This document shows, piece after piece, positions 1 through 8,805 of a stretch of DNA of 64,000 nucleotides. A program made the position numbers and the translations under genes. The stretch is from Halococcus qingdaonensis (lineage in GTDB: Archaea > Halobacteriota > Halobacteria > Halobacteriales > Halococcaceae), in contig NZ_CP101943.1 in the NCBI RefSeq assembly GCF_024508235.1, positions 62,001-126,000 on the forward strand, read 5' to 3'. Within the stretch, counting starts at the first letter, position 1; each line of letters begins with the position of its first letter. The notes under the pieces were generated by a model. The model saw nothing but the letters and a program-made list of their open reading frames with translations. It made no database searches and was not told the origin of the DNA.

Positions 1-140
1 GTCGGGATCGTCGTAGCCGTACACGTCGGCGAACGGACGATTGGTGTAGACGTACTCGTCGCCATCGAGCACACCCACCCCGTCGATCGACGCGGCCCCG
101 ACCTCCCGCCATTCGACGGGCCCGTGCGCCTGATCGCTCA
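1..140 (-). CDS. PAS-domain protein, N-terminal fragment
   Basis: Only the first 46 codons lie in the window; the gene continues beyond base 1. The ATG is at 138-140. The translation includes the stretch DGVGVLDGDEYVYTNRPFAD followed by VYGYDD, which is the usual start of a PAS sensor domain. In haloarchaea such domains generally head histidine kinases or bacterio-opsin-activator-type regulators, but the output domain is not visible, so only a PAS-containing signalling protein can be called. Confidence 0.6.
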
Positions 141-355
141 TAGCTACAGAAACCATGTCAACATGTATCAATCTTTTCCGCAACACTACGTCGTTAGCGC
201 CGGTGTTTTTGACGATCGGATATCGGGCCTCCCACAGTTGTCACCCGCTCCATATCATCCTCGCTGATCGCGACGAAGATCGAGAAAGACACATGGTAAT
301 CAGTCCTGCACGAACTGCCCACACAATTAAGTATAATTGGCTAACAATACATCGC

Positions 356-706
356 ATGGTTGCAGTGAACCTCCGCGAAGGCGTCCGGTATGGTGCCTAC
401 TTGCTTGGCTACTTCATCGTGCTGTTCCTGATCGGCGGCATCATCATCGAGATCGGTATCGAGCTGTTCCTCACGGATAGTCTGTTTCTCACTGTCATCG
501 GCGGGATCGTTGGTGCCATCGGCGGGTTAGTGATCTACGCCGGTCTGCTCGGTTTCGGATACAAGATCATCGCCGATGCCGTCGAGCAGGGCATTCGAAG
601 CTCTCAACGCCCGGTCGAAGAAGCCACCGGCCCATCGAGAAGCCAGCAGATCGTGGACGTCATCACGAACAATCCCGACGATCAAGACGTGCCACCGGAG
701 CAGTAG
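356..706 (+). CDS. Small two-helix membrane protein, unknown function
   Basis: A 116-residue protein. An in-frame extension up to base 155 exists, but the ATG at 356 is preferred: a TATA-like element (ttaagtataatt, about 327-338) lies 20-30 bases upstream, and the extension has no protein-like composition. Two hydrophobic segments (about residues 17-39 and 44-72) are followed by a polar acidic tail ending in DQDVPPEQ. It has no catalytic motif. It looks like one of the many uncharacterised haloarchaeal membrane proteins and stands alone between oppositely oriented genes. Confidence 0.6.
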   Translation: MVAVNLREGVRYGAYLLGYFIVLFLIGGIIIEIGIELFLTDSLFLTVIGGIVGAIGGLVIYAGLLGFGYKIIADAVEQGIRSSQRPVEEATGPSRSQQIVDVITNNPDDQDVPPEQ

Positions 707-729
707 CGACTGACAGTCGACCCTACCGG

Positions 730-2034
730 TCAGTTCGCAGTAGTCGCGGTCTCGATCGCCATCTCCAGATCCGCGATGATCCGGGCCGGTTCCTCGATAC
801 CGACCGAAAGACGCACGAGATCGTCGGTGACGCCGGAGGCGTCCCGTTCGTCGTCGGTAAGCTGCTGGTGCGTGGTGCTGGCCGGATGGAGGATCAACGT
901 CTTCGCGTCACCGACGTTGGCGAGCATACTCGCGAGCTCCGTCGATTCGACGGTCGTTCGCGCAGCCTCGTATCCACCCGCGACGCCGAAGGTGATCATC
1001 CCGCCATAGCCACCGTCCAGATACTCGCTCGCCGTTTGATGCGTCGGGTGGTCGGCAAGCCCCGGGTAGTTGACCCACGAGACGTCGTCGTGCTCCTGTA
1101 GCCACTCCGCGACAGCCAGTGCGTTCTGGCTGTGGCGCTCCATTCGCAGTGGCAGCGTCTCGATCCCCTGCAACGTCTGCCACGCGTCGAACGGAGCCTG
1201 CTGATTGCCCAGATCGCGCATTCCACGGGCGATCGCAGCGTAGGTGAACGCCTCCTCGCCGAACGTCTCCACGAAGTTGACGCCGTGGTAGGCAGGGTTG
1301 TCCTGCGCGAGTTCGGGATATTTCTCGGCGTGGTCGACCCACGGGAACGTCCCACCGTCGACGACGACACCGCCGACGGTCGTCCCCGAGCCGTGGAGCC
1401 ACTTCGTCGTCGAGTTCCACACGAGATCGGCACCGTGTTTGATCGGGCGACAGAGTGCGGGCGTGGCGAACGTGTTGTCCACGAGCAGCGGGACGCCGTG
1501 ATCGTGCGCGATATCCGCCACGCGCTGGATGTCCGGCGTATCGAGCGCGGGATTGCCGATCGTCTCGAAATGGACGTAGGCGGTATCCTCGTCGATCGCG
1601 TCGGCGTATGCCTCGTAATCGAGCGGATCGACGAACCGAGTGGTTATCCCTCGCCGCTCGACCGAGTGGGTAAAATAGGTGTACGTACCGCCGTACAGCG
1701 ACGAGCCGGTGACGATGTTGTCGCCCGCGGACGCGAGGAGGAACGTGGTGAGATCGAGTGCGGCCATCCCGGAGGCGGTGACGGCGGCTCCGACACCGCT
1801 TTCGAGCGTCGCAAGGCGATCCTGCAGCGTTTCGAGCGTCGGATTCATCAACCGGGAGTAGATGTAGCCCGGCTCTTCGAGCGAGAACTGTGCGGCGGCG
1901 TCCTCGGCATCGTCGAAGACGTAGGAGCTGGTCTGGTAGATCGGCGGTGCGCGGGAACCCGTTGTGGGGTCGGGTTCCTGACCGGCATGGACCGAGTCCG
2001 TCGCAAGGGAGCGGCCGTCTGTATTATCGCTCAT
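730..2034 (-). CDS. O-acetylhomoserine aminocarboxypropyltransferase/cysteine synthase family
   Basis: A 434-residue PLP enzyme of the Cys/Met metabolism family. The opening SVHAGQ..DPTTGSRAPPIYQTSSYVF is typical of O-acetylhomoserine sulfhydrylases (MetY/MET17-type), which make homocysteine from O-acetylhomoserine and sulfide. The PLP lysine is Lys211 in NSTTKWLHGSG, with the cofactor aspartate in LLVDNTFATP (about 186) and a full C-terminal domain with an SIGIE-like ending (VRLSVGIEEP). The ATG at 2034 is preferred over the longer frame to 2154, which runs through arginine/serine-rich non-protein sequence. Cystathionine gamma-synthase or gamma-lyase activity cannot be excluded by motif alone. 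It is monocistronic. Confidence 0.88.
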   Translation of the reverse strand: MSDNTDGRSLATDSVHAGQEPDPTTGSRAPPIYQTSSYVFDDAEDAAAQFSLEEPGYIYSRLMNPTLETLQDRLATLESGVGAAVTASGMAALDLTTFLLASAGDNIVTGSSLYGGTYTYFTHSVERRGITTRFVDPLDYEAYADAIDEDTAYVHFETIGNPALDTPDIQRVADIAHDHGVPLLVDNTFATPALCRPIKHGADLVWNSTTKWLHGSGTTVGGVVVDGGTFPWVDHAEKYPELAQDNPAYHGVNFVETFGEEAFTYAAIARGMRDLGNQQAPFDAWQTLQGIETLPLRMERHSQNALAVAEWLQEHDDVSWVNYPGLADHPTHQTASEYLDGGYGGMITFGVAGGYEAARTTVESTELASMLANVGDAKTLILHPASTTHQQLTDDERDASGVTDDLVRLSVGIEEPARIIADLEMAIETATTAN

Positions 2035-2228
2035 ACATGTCTCAACCAAGACGGTCGTCATGATGGTGTGTTTGGAGGCCAACGTTGCCGACGACGATGA
2101 CGGCATATTGAGCTCCTCCCCACACGACCAGTACGCAGAACGACCGCAGAGCACAGCGACAGCGATCTCTCAGATCTGATTCCGACGACGAGCACAGCAC
2201 CGGCTCGATATCCATGAGAAGCGCGTGA

Positions 2229-2302
2229 TAGCGGGAGGTGGATTTGAACCACCGATCTGCGGGATATGAACCCGCCGGAATGTCTGGCTATCCCATCCCG
2301 CT
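2229..2302 (-). tRNA. Initiator tRNA-Met (CAU)
   Basis: A 74-nt tRNA. The acceptor stem AGCGGGA/TCCCGCT begins with A1 paired to U72, the hallmark of archaeal and eukaryotic initiator tRNAs. The anticodon stem carries three G:C pairs next to the loop (GGG-TTCATAT-CCC) with anticodon CAT. The T arm (GGTGG-TTCAAAT-CCACC) is regular. No intron is present and CCA is not encoded. It sits between the MetY-type gene and asd with no obvious operon partner. Confidence 0.93.
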
Positions 2303-2454
2303 ATCCGATGCACGCTTCGCGGCGGGGTAAAGATTGCGACCACGACGCGCTAACCGATCCCTGTCGATCACATTTCACGCCCGCTCGCGCAGGGACGAGC
2401 GTTCCACACCGTGCCCGCCCCGCACAGCACCGCCAAAGCCCTCACTCGCTTCGC

Positions 2455-3153
2455 TCACGGCTCACTGTGTTCGCCGTTCGCGTGGCGGCGCGTCACTCCG
2501 TTCGCGCCGCCCGCCGCTCGTTCGCCCTTCATCCGCCAGGTCCGCCCCGCACCGCCGGCCAGCACCGTCTCGCCGGCACGAACGGGTTCATCTAATTCGA
2601 CGGCGAGATCCGCGCGGTCGATTGCGGGTGGAAAGAGCACGTCCACGCGGCTCCCGAAACTGATGTGGCCGATGCGCTCGCCGCGCTCGACCCGTGCGCC
2701 GGGTTCGACTGCCGGATGGATGCGGCGGGCGAACGCGCCGGCGATCTGGATCACTGAAAACGCGCCGCAGTCGATCTCGACCTTCTCGTTGCGATCCGAG
2801 TCCTTCGAGAACGCCGGCCGGTTCGCCCCCGGCGAGTGCGTAACGGTCTCGACGGTGCCGGCCAGCGGCGCGCGATTGACGTGGACGTCCGTGACGCCCA
2901 TGTAGATCCCGACGCGCAGTCGCCCGTTCTCGCGGCGCACGACCGACACGCGACCGTCGGCCGGCGCGACGATCCCCCTCTCCGGCGTCTCGCGCTCGGG
3001 ATCGCGATGGAAGACGAGCGCGAACAGCCCCGCCACGGCCGCCACGGCACCCGCGACCGGCGACAGCAGCGCCGCCAGTGGCGCGAGGGCGAACGCGGGC
3101 GTGGCGTATCGCCACGCATGGGGCGCGAATCGCACGCTCACCGCTATTCCCAT
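2455..3153 (-). CDS. asd: Archaetidylserine/phosphatidylserine decarboxylase proenzyme
   Basis: A 232-residue membrane-associated enzyme that decarboxylates archaetidylserine to archaetidylethanolamine. An N-terminal hydrophobic region (about 18-47) is followed by VFHRDPER, APADGRV, GVTDVHVNRAP and HSPG, all conserved in the PSD/Asd family. The self-cleavage site that makes the pyruvoyl cofactor is the Gly-Ser of HISFGSRVDVLFP. The last ~30 residues, after ETVLAGG, are basic and derive from a GC-rich palindromic stretch of the kind common between haloarchaeal genes, so the C-terminus looks extended by read-through. Its start at 3153 is 69 bases from the divergent priL. Confidence 0.88.
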   Translation of the reverse strand: MGIAVSVRFAPHAWRYATPAFALAPLAALLSPVAGAVAAVAGLFALVFHRDPERETPERGIVAPADGRVSVVRRENGRLRVGIYMGVTDVHVNRAPLAGTVETVTHSPGANRPAFSKDSDRNEKVEIDCGAFSVIQIAGAFARRIHPAVEPGARVERGERIGHISFGSRVDVLFPPAIDRADLAVELDEPVRAGETVLAGGAGRTWRMKGERAAGGANGVTRRHANGEHSEP

Positions 3154-3222
3154 CCCGTAGGTGTGTCTTCCGATATGCCCCGACCACCGGGTTTATTCGA
3201 CCGGCTCCAGTAGGCACGCCGA

Positions 3223-4296
3223 ATGGAGCGCCGTCACGCTCGCTACCCGTTCCTCGACGATGCGCGCCGTGCCGTCGGGAACGCGGAGTTCGATCTCCAG
3301 TCGCTCGCCGCCGACGAGCGGGTGCGCGAGCGCGCGAGCGAACGGGTCGAACGCGCGCTCGACGATGGCACCGTCGGCGAACCCAGCCGTGACACGCGCG
3401 TCGAACTGCTCTCCTACCCGCTCGCGCGCGTGCTCGTCTCGCTCGTCGACGAACACGTCCTCACGCGGAAATACGCCCGTGCCGAGGCCGCGACGGCTCA
3501 CGACCGCCTTGCCGACGCCGAGAACCGCCGCGAGTTGAAAAGCGCCCGTACCGAACGACTGACCAGCGAGGAGCTCCTCACAGAGTTCGATCTCGCCACG
3601 GACGTCCACGCCGACGGCGACGGCTACCGCGTCGCCGTCGGGGCCTATCTCCCGCTGGCGGCCGACATGCGCGGCGAGGAGTGGCGACTCGTCAACCGCG
3701 CACTCTCGGACGGGGAGGTCTCCATCTCGGCGACCGATCTCGCCGAACTCCTCCGGAAGGCGATCGAGCGGCGCGTCGCGGAGGGATTGCCGCTTTCCGT
3801 TCCGGACGGGATCGCCGATGCGCTCAAATCGACCGTCGCGGAGATCCGGGAACGTCTCGCCGAACTCGATCTCACGCGCGAGATCGACACCGTCGTGCCC
3901 GACCGGTTCCCGCCCTGCATGAAGGCGCTGCTCGATTCGGTCCAGAAGGGCGAGCATCTCCCTCATCACTCCCGGTTCGCCATCACCTCGTTTCTCGCCT
4001 CGATCGGGATGAGCACCGACGAGATCATCGATCTCTACATGGTGAATCCCGGCTTCGGCGAGGAAATGACCCGTTACCAGACCGACCATATCCGCGGCGA
4101 GACCAGCCCGACGGAATACTCGCCGCCGTCGTGTGCGACGATGCAGTCCTACGGCGACTGTGTCAACATGGACGATCGCTGCGAGACGATTTCGCACCCG
4201 ATGGCGTACTACGAACAGGCGCTCGACGACGCCGACGAGGAACTCACCGACTGGCGCGACGACGAGGGCGAGAACGAAGCCGATGCTGACGCCTGA
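3223..4296 (+). CDS. priL: DNA primase large subunit PriL
   Basis: A 357-residue regulatory subunit of the archaeal/eukaryotic-type primase, which works with PriS to synthesise RNA primers. The N-terminal helical domain (1-220) is followed by the Fe-S domain, with four candidate 4Fe-4S cysteines at 232 (FPPCMKAL), 304, 313 and 320 (PPSCATM...GDC...DRC). The PHHSRFAITSFL motif (about 247-258) is typical of PriL. The tail is strongly acidic. The ATG is within 70 bases of divergent asd, with which priL is often neighboured in haloarchaea. Confidence 0.93.
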   Translation: MERRHARYPFLDDARRAVGNAEFDLQSLAADERVRERASERVERALDDGTVGEPSRDTRVELLSYPLARVLVSLVDEHVLTRKYARAEAATAHDRLADAENRRELKSARTERLTSEELLTEFDLATDVHADGDGYRVAVGAYLPLAADMRGEEWRLVNRALSDGEVSISATDLAELLRKAIERRVAEGLPLSVPDGIADALKSTVAEIRERLAELDLTREIDTVVPDRFPPCMKALLDSVQKGEHLPHHSRFAITSFLASIGMSTDEIIDLYMVNPGFGEEMTRYQTDHIRGETSPTEYSPPSCATMQSYGDCVNMDDRCETISHPMAYYEQALDDADEELTDWRDDEGENEADADA

Positions 4297-4485
4297 TCAC
4301 TGGCCGGCGAGCCAGTAGCCCGCCGCGCTCATCACGACGACGAAGAAGACGATCGAGCCGATGAGCGCGAGCGGTCCCACACCGGAGAGGTTCGGATAGA
4401 GGAGACCTACGGCCACGATAGCGACGAGAAACAGCACGACGGCTGCGATGGAGACCGCGGCTTCGACGAACGTCTCCCGTTCCAT
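4297..4485 (-). CDS. Small membrane protein downstream of priL
   Basis: A 62-residue protein with two hydrophobic helices (about 10-30 and 37-60) separated by YPNLSGVGPL. The start MERETFVEAA is chosen at 4485; the frame stays open upstream but the composition there is not protein-like. Its stop directly abuts the stop codon of priL, so the two genes are convergent. Similar two-helix proteins are common in haloarchaea. No function can be assigned. Confidence 0.65.
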   Translation of the reverse strand: MERETFVEAAVSIAAVVLFLVAIVAVGLLYPNLSGVGPLALIGSIVFFVVVMSAAGYWLAGQ

Positions 4486-4729
4486 ACCAGTTCCTTCGCC
4501 GGCCGCGAGAAAAGCGCTTCGAAGCCCGCACGGCCGTGTGCATCGCTCCCTTCGACCGCCTCCAACGACTCTTCGAGCGAGCATCACCGACACGAACGGA
4601 CGAACACCGAAGCGACACCGAGGAGGGACCGTTTCGACAGCGCGATGAAGGATAAAAGATAAACCGTCCTGTGGCGATTCCTCCCTATGAACGGCGGTTT
4701 CTAGTCCCGATGGCGTCCTCGATTTCATC

Positions 4730-5215
4730 ATGAGTGTCTCCACCGACGAACCGAACGCTGCGCCCGCCTCCCGCCTCGCCAGAGCGCTTGCCGTGTTCGG
4801 CACGCTCGTCGCGACGCTCGCGGTCGGCGTAGCGATCGGCCCGCTGGCGGTTCTCGTGATCGTCGCCGTCGGCGGTACCCTCTTGTTCGCCTCGACGACG
4901 GCGGCCTTCGCGCTCGGGCAGGTCGTCCTCGTCGCGCTCGTCCCGCCTGGCGGTGCGCTCGCGATTCTCGTGATCGCCGAGATCGGCCTGCTCGGAGTGC
5001 TTTGCAGCCCTGCCGTCGACCATCACGATCCGGGACGGCTGCTCGTCGCGTCGCTGCTGGCCGGACTCGCGGTCGGGGCGACCGGCTGGCTCACCCTCCG
5101 ATCGAGTCAGGCGGTCTGGCTCGCCGCGGGCGCGCTCGTCGTCGCCACCGCCTTCCTCGCCTACGGGATCCACCGCTACGAACGCGTGACGTTGGGGTTG
5201 GTGGAGACCGCATGA
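4730..5215 (+). CDS. Multi-pass membrane protein, unknown (DUF7519-like)
   Basis: A 161-residue integral membrane protein with about five hydrophobic segments and a short charged N-terminus (MSVSTDEPNAAP). Its stop overlaps the start of the next gene in an ATGA arrangement, implying translational coupling. In other haloarchaea a membrane protein of this sort sits near the MoxR/DUF58 operon, which here follows convergently. The DUF assignment is from memory of that context and is tentative. Confidence 0.6.
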   Translation: MSVSTDEPNAAPASRLARALAVFGTLVATLAVGVAIGPLAVLVIVAVGGTLLFASTTAAFALGQVVLVALVPPGGALAILVIAEIGLLGVLCSPAVDHHDPGRLLVASLLAGLAVGATGWLTLRSSQAVWLAAGALVVATAFLAYGIHRYERVTLGLVETA

Positions 5216-6123
5216 GCGAGAGCGAACCACGTGACCGACCCGCCGACGCGGACGAGGAGGCGACCGACGCGGAACCGATCGAACCGGGAGACGAGCGATC
5301 GACCGAAAGCGCCGAACTCGCCGCGCAGATCGACGTGCTTCGGGAGGAAAACCAGCGCCTCCGCGAGGAGTACGCCCGGGCGCGCCGGACGCAGTACCGA
5401 CGGACGGCGCTCGCGCTGGCTGCGGTCGGCCTGCTCGCGACGCTCGGCGGTGTGGCTCTGCCCGATTCTCGAACCGTGCTCTTCGCGCTCGGCGGCACCG
5501 GTCTGTTCGCGGCCGCGCTGACCCGCTATCTCACCCCCGAACAGTTCATCTCGGCGTCGGTCGGAGAGGGGATCTACGGCTCGCTCGCGGCGACCGAGGC
5601 GGCGCTCGTGGCCGAACTCGGACTCCAGGACGAGCGGCTCTATCTCCCCGGGCCCGACATGCCGAACGGCGTCTCGATCCGGCTGTTCGTCCCCCAGCAA
5701 TCGGAGTACGATCTCCCTTCGCCGTCGGCGCTCGATTCGATGTTCGTGCTTGCCGACGACGAGGCCGAGCGTGGCGTTGCCCTCCATCCGAGCGGCGGCC
5801 CGCTGTTCGCCGAGTTCCGCCGCACGCTGTCGGGTTCGCTCGCCGACGAACCGGACGCGCTCGCCGCACAGCTCGCCGACGGGCTCGTCGAACAGTTCGA
5901 GTTAGCACGGAGCGCGACGCCCGACTACGACGAAGCGGGGCAGGTCACCGTCGCCATCGACGGCAGCGCCTACGGCGCGATCGACCGGATCGACCATCCC
6001 GTGGCGTCGTTTCTCGGCGTCGGGTTCGCGGCCGGGTTAGAACGTGCGGTGGCTGTCGAAACGACGTCGGCCGACGGCGACCGTGCCGACTTCCTCATGA
6101 CGTGTTCGTGGGACAACTCCTAA
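5212..6123 (+). CDS. Coiled-coil membrane-anchored protein, unknown
   Basis: A 303-residue protein. An acidic N-terminus is followed by a predicted coiled coil (about 37-62, with AAQIDVLREENQRLREEYA), two transmembrane helices (about 68-103) and a soluble alpha/beta domain of about 200 residues containing YLPGPDMPNG and GFAAGLERAV. The ATG at 5212 overlaps the upstream stop (ATGA). The C-terminal domain is conserved-looking but carries no catalytic motif I recognise. It ends four bases past the end of the convergent MoxR gene. Confidence 0.65.
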   Translation: MSESEPRDRPADADEEATDAEPIEPGDERSTESAELAAQIDVLREENQRLREEYARARRTQYRRTALALAAVGLLATLGGVALPDSRTVLFALGGTGLFAAALTRYLTPEQFISASVGEGIYGSLAATEAALVAELGLQDERLYLPGPDMPNGVSIRLFVPQQSEYDLPSPSALDSMFVLADDEAERGVALHPSGGPLFAEFRRTLSGSLADEPDALAAQLADGLVEQFELARSATPDYDEAGQVTVAIDGSAYGAIDRIDHPVASFLGVGFAAGLERAVAVETTSADGDRADFLMTCSWDNS

Positions 6124-7121
6124 CGGTCGTCGGGTGAGCCGCCATCGTGGACCGCCGCCCGCGTCGCCGGAGCCTGATCGCCGCCCGGTGGCTCGACGCC
6201 GCTCTCGATCTCCGCCAGCACGTCCGCGGCCGAGACGTCGCCGAGTGATGCGTCGGTGCTCAACACCAGCCGATGGACGAGCACCGGTTCGAGCAGCGCC
6301 TTCACGTCGTCCGGGATGACGTAGTCGCGACCGTTGATGGCCGCACGGGCTTTCGCCGCGTCGAGGAAGGCGAGCGTGGCCCGCGGCGACGCGCCGTACT
6401 CGACGTTCGGATTTTCGCGGGTCGCAGCCACGATATCGAGCACGTACTCCTTCACGGAATCGTCGACGTACACCTCGGTGACGGCCGCGCGTGCGTCGAG
6501 CAGTTCGTCGGCGGTGGCAACGCGCTCGATCGCCCCGGGATCGAGATCGGGATCGTCGTCGAAGCGGTCGAGCAGTCGCCGGCCTTCGTCGCGATCGGGC
6601 AGGTCGGCCGTGAGCTTGAGCTGGAAGCGATCGCGCTGGGCCTCCGGCAGCTCGAAGGTGCCCTCCATCTCGATGGGGTTCTGGGTCGCGACGAGCATGA
6701 ACGGCTCCGGCAGCGAGAGCGTCTCGCCGCCGATCGTGACCTGTCGTTCCTGCATCGCCTCCAGCAGCGCGCTCTGAGTTTTCGGCGTCGCCCGATTGAT
6801 CTCGTCGGCGATCACGAGGTTCGCGAACACCGGCCCGCGCTGGAGCTCGAACTCGCCGGTCGGCTCGCGGTAGACGTGCGTGCCGGTGACGTCCGCGGGC
6901 AGCACGTCGGGGGTCATCTGGACGCGGGTGTGTTCGAGCCCGCTCGCGCGGGCGAACAGCCGTGCGAGCGTCGTCTTCGCCACACCGGGAACGCCTTCGA
7001 GCAGCACGTGGCCTCGGGTCAGCGCGGCGATCGTCAGCCCCTCGACCAGCTCTTCCTTGCCGATGAGCACCGCGTCGATCTCCGCGCTCAGCGTCTCGTA
7101 GAGCTCCTCGGGGGCAGTCAT
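6120..7121 (-). CDS. MoxR-family AAA+ ATPase
   Basis: A 333-residue chaperone-like ATPase. Walker A is GVPGVAKTT (about 43-51), Walker B is LVIADEINRA, and sensor 1 is VATQNPIE; FELPEAQRDRF is the arginine-finger region of the MoxR/RavA group. MoxR proteins usually act with VWA or DUF58 partners to assemble or mature envelope complexes. It is the last gene of a minus-strand operon with the DUF4350 protein (6-base gap) and a small membrane protein. The expected DUF58 partner lies 16 kb away at 24371-25795. Confidence 0.9.
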   Translation of the reverse strand: MTAPEELYETLSAEIDAVLIGKEELVEGLTIAALTRGHVLLEGVPGVAKTTLARLFARASGLEHTRVQMTPDVLPADVTGTHVYREPTGEFELQRGPVFANLVIADEINRATPKTQSALLEAMQERQVTIGGETLSLPEPFMLVATQNPIEMEGTFELPEAQRDRFQLKLTADLPDRDEGRRLLDRFDDDPDLDPGAIERVATADELLDARAAVTEVYVDDSVKEYVLDIVAATRENPNVEYGASPRATLAFLDAAKARAAINGRDYVIPDDVKALLEPVLVHRLVLSTDASLGDVSAADVLAEIESGVEPPGGDQAPATRAAVHDGGSPDDR

Positions 7122-7127
7122 CGTCCG

Positions 7128-8189
7128 TTACTCATCCCGACGGGCCATAATCCCTTGTATGACGCGCTCGGTCCGCTCGTCGTCCCAGTCGGGGTGGCGC
7201 TCGCGAACGAACGCTGCCAGCGCCTCGGGCCGTGCGGTCAGCGACGACTCCTCGGTGCGGCCGACGCGATCGGTGAGCCGCCCAACGATGCCCGGGCGGC
7301 GCACGAACAACGCGATGGCACCGATCCCGAGCGCTCCGAGCAGGATCTGGAGCAGCGGGGCGTCCCTGACGACCAACAGCGCGACCGACAGCGGCGGCAG
7401 ACCGCCCGCATGCGAGTAATCCAGCAGCACGCGCTCGTGAGCGCCGAACACCGACCGGACGAACGCCTGATTGCCCGACCGCTTGACCATCGCGTTGATG
7501 AACAGGCTCGGATCGCCGACGACGAGCACGCGTCCGTCGCCGACCGCCTCGCTCGTCGCGACCGGTTTCGTACCGATTTCCTCGCCATCGCCGAGTTCGC
7601 CGTCACGATCGCTGTCGACGTACGCCACGTCCGACGTGCTCGCGAGCACCGTCGCGCCATTTGGACTGACGGGCGAGCCGTGATTGAGCGTGAGTCCGTC
7701 GACGCCGGTCAGCAGCGACGCGTTCGAGACGTTACGGGCGATCGGCAGCGCCGTCGACTGATAGTTGTACTGCTCGTCGCGCAACAATTGGCCGGGCACG
7801 CGCGCTTGCGCGCCGACCGCCTCCAGGAGGGGGTTCGCGTGCTGACCGAAGTCCTCGGCTACCAACAGCGTGCCTCCGTTGCGGACGAACGTGCGGAGGC
7901 GATCCGTCTCGCGCGGCCCGTAGCCACTTTCGGGTGAGAGGACGACCGCGATCGTTCCTTCGGGCGAGCTGTTCGCGTAGCGGTCCGTATCTCGAACGAT
8001 CTCGCTGTCGGCACCCGCAGCCTGAGCCTGCTCGCGGAGTTCGGAGGCTCCGTCCCACGCATCGTTGTACGAGCCGAACGCGACGCTCGACGTGCTCGCC
8101 GCGAGCACGAGTCCGACGACTGTGACGACGGTGAGCGCCACGAGCACGAGCTGTGGATAGCCGACGTCGAGACGGTCCCGTAGCCCCAT
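7128..8189 (-). CDS. DUF4350 domain membrane protein
   Basis: A 353-residue protein. One N-terminal helix (about 12-31) precedes an exposed domain with NDAWDGASELREQA, VVLSPESGYGPRETDRLRTF and RNGGTLLVAEDFGQHA, a glutamine-amidotransferase-like fold typical of DUF4350. A second helix (about 285-305) is followed by a cytoplasmic tail. The start MGLRDRLDVGYPQ at 8189 overlaps the stop of the upstream gene (TGATG); the longer frame to 8534 runs through the neighbouring gene. It is the middle gene of the MoxR operon and probably part of the same membrane complex. Confidence 0.82.
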   Translation of the reverse strand: MGLRDRLDVGYPQLVLVALTVVTVVGLVLAASTSSVAFGSYNDAWDGASELREQAQAAGADSEIVRDTDRYANSSPEGTIAVVLSPESGYGPRETDRLRTFVRNGGTLLVAEDFGQHANPLLEAVGAQARVPGQLLRDEQYNYQSTALPIARNVSNASLLTGVDGLTLNHGSPVSPNGATVLASTSDVAYVDSDRDGELGDGEEIGTKPVATSEAVGDGRVLVVGDPSLFINAMVKRSGNQAFVRSVFGAHERVLLDYSHAGGLPPLSVALLVVRDAPLLQILLGALGIGAIALFVRRPGIVGRLTDRVGRTEESSLTARPEALAAFVRERHPDWDDERTERVIQGIMARRDE

Positions 8190-8464
8190 CAGAGCACTCC
8201 TTCCGGCAGGATCGCGAGCACCCGGCGGACGACGATGTAGGCGAAGCCGGTCAGCCCGACCAGGACGATCCATCGCAGTCGCGAGCGCCATTCGGGTGTC
8301 ACCGAGAACGGTGCCGTGAGCTCGACGACGATCAGGAAGCCGATGAGCGAGACGACGAAGAACAGCTCCAGCGAGAGCGCCCCGAGCAGTGATAACCCGA
8401 CGACGGCCGCGAGCATCCAGGCCGTCTGCGCGTAGATGAACCGTTGCCGTCGACGGGTCGCCAT
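8189..8464 (-). CDS. Small membrane protein of the MoxR operon
   Basis: A 91-residue protein with three hydrophobic segments (about 12-30, 33-50 and 66-82). It is coupled to the DUF4350 gene by overlapping stop and start codons. In other haloarchaea a protein like this lies between the DUF58 gene and the DUF4350 gene. Here the upstream position is occupied by an AT-richer gap and then the sulfur island, so this gene marks the left breakpoint of the island. Confidence 0.68.
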   Translation of the reverse strand: MATRRRQRFIYAQTAWMLAAVVGLSLLGALSLELFFVVSLIGFLIVVELTAPFSVTPEWRSRLRWIVLVGLTGFAYIVVRRVLAILPEGVL

Positions 8465-8805
8465 ACGCTCTCGATGTGTGCCCACCACTAAAAACGCGCA
8501 GGTCTCCCCGCGTCGCTGTAGCGATCTCGCTCACTCACCTGCCACTCGTTTCGGGGACAGTTCACAAACGAGATCCTCTCGGGACCATATTATCGAGAGT
8601 CTGTAAAACTGATTTTATCGTATTTGAACATAAGCAATCATACTTCGGGAATATAGGAATTTTCTAAAGTCATATATCAGAGATTCGGAAGTGATTTTTC
8701 GGACGCGAGTAGAACCCTGAACCACATAGTTTCGTGAATGTTACCAGTAGCTGAGATAATACCTCCAGAGAACAGGTGTTTCCGCGTTCAAATTGGACCG
8801 GACAG
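8465..8805. other. AT-richer intergenic gap at the left edge of the island
   Basis: This 341-base stretch has no credible gene. It contains A/T-rich stretches (about 8590-8680) that could hold the promoter of the MoxR operon and the 3' end of the TrmB-like gene. I found no direct repeat shared with the right edge of the island near 24370, and no tRNA or integrase remnant. Confidence 0.5.

Noticed and set aside
6273-7937. A 554-codon open frame opposite MoxR and DUF4350
   Set aside because: It is the antisense shadow of two well-supported genes; GC-rich haloarchaeal genes often leave the opposite frame open.
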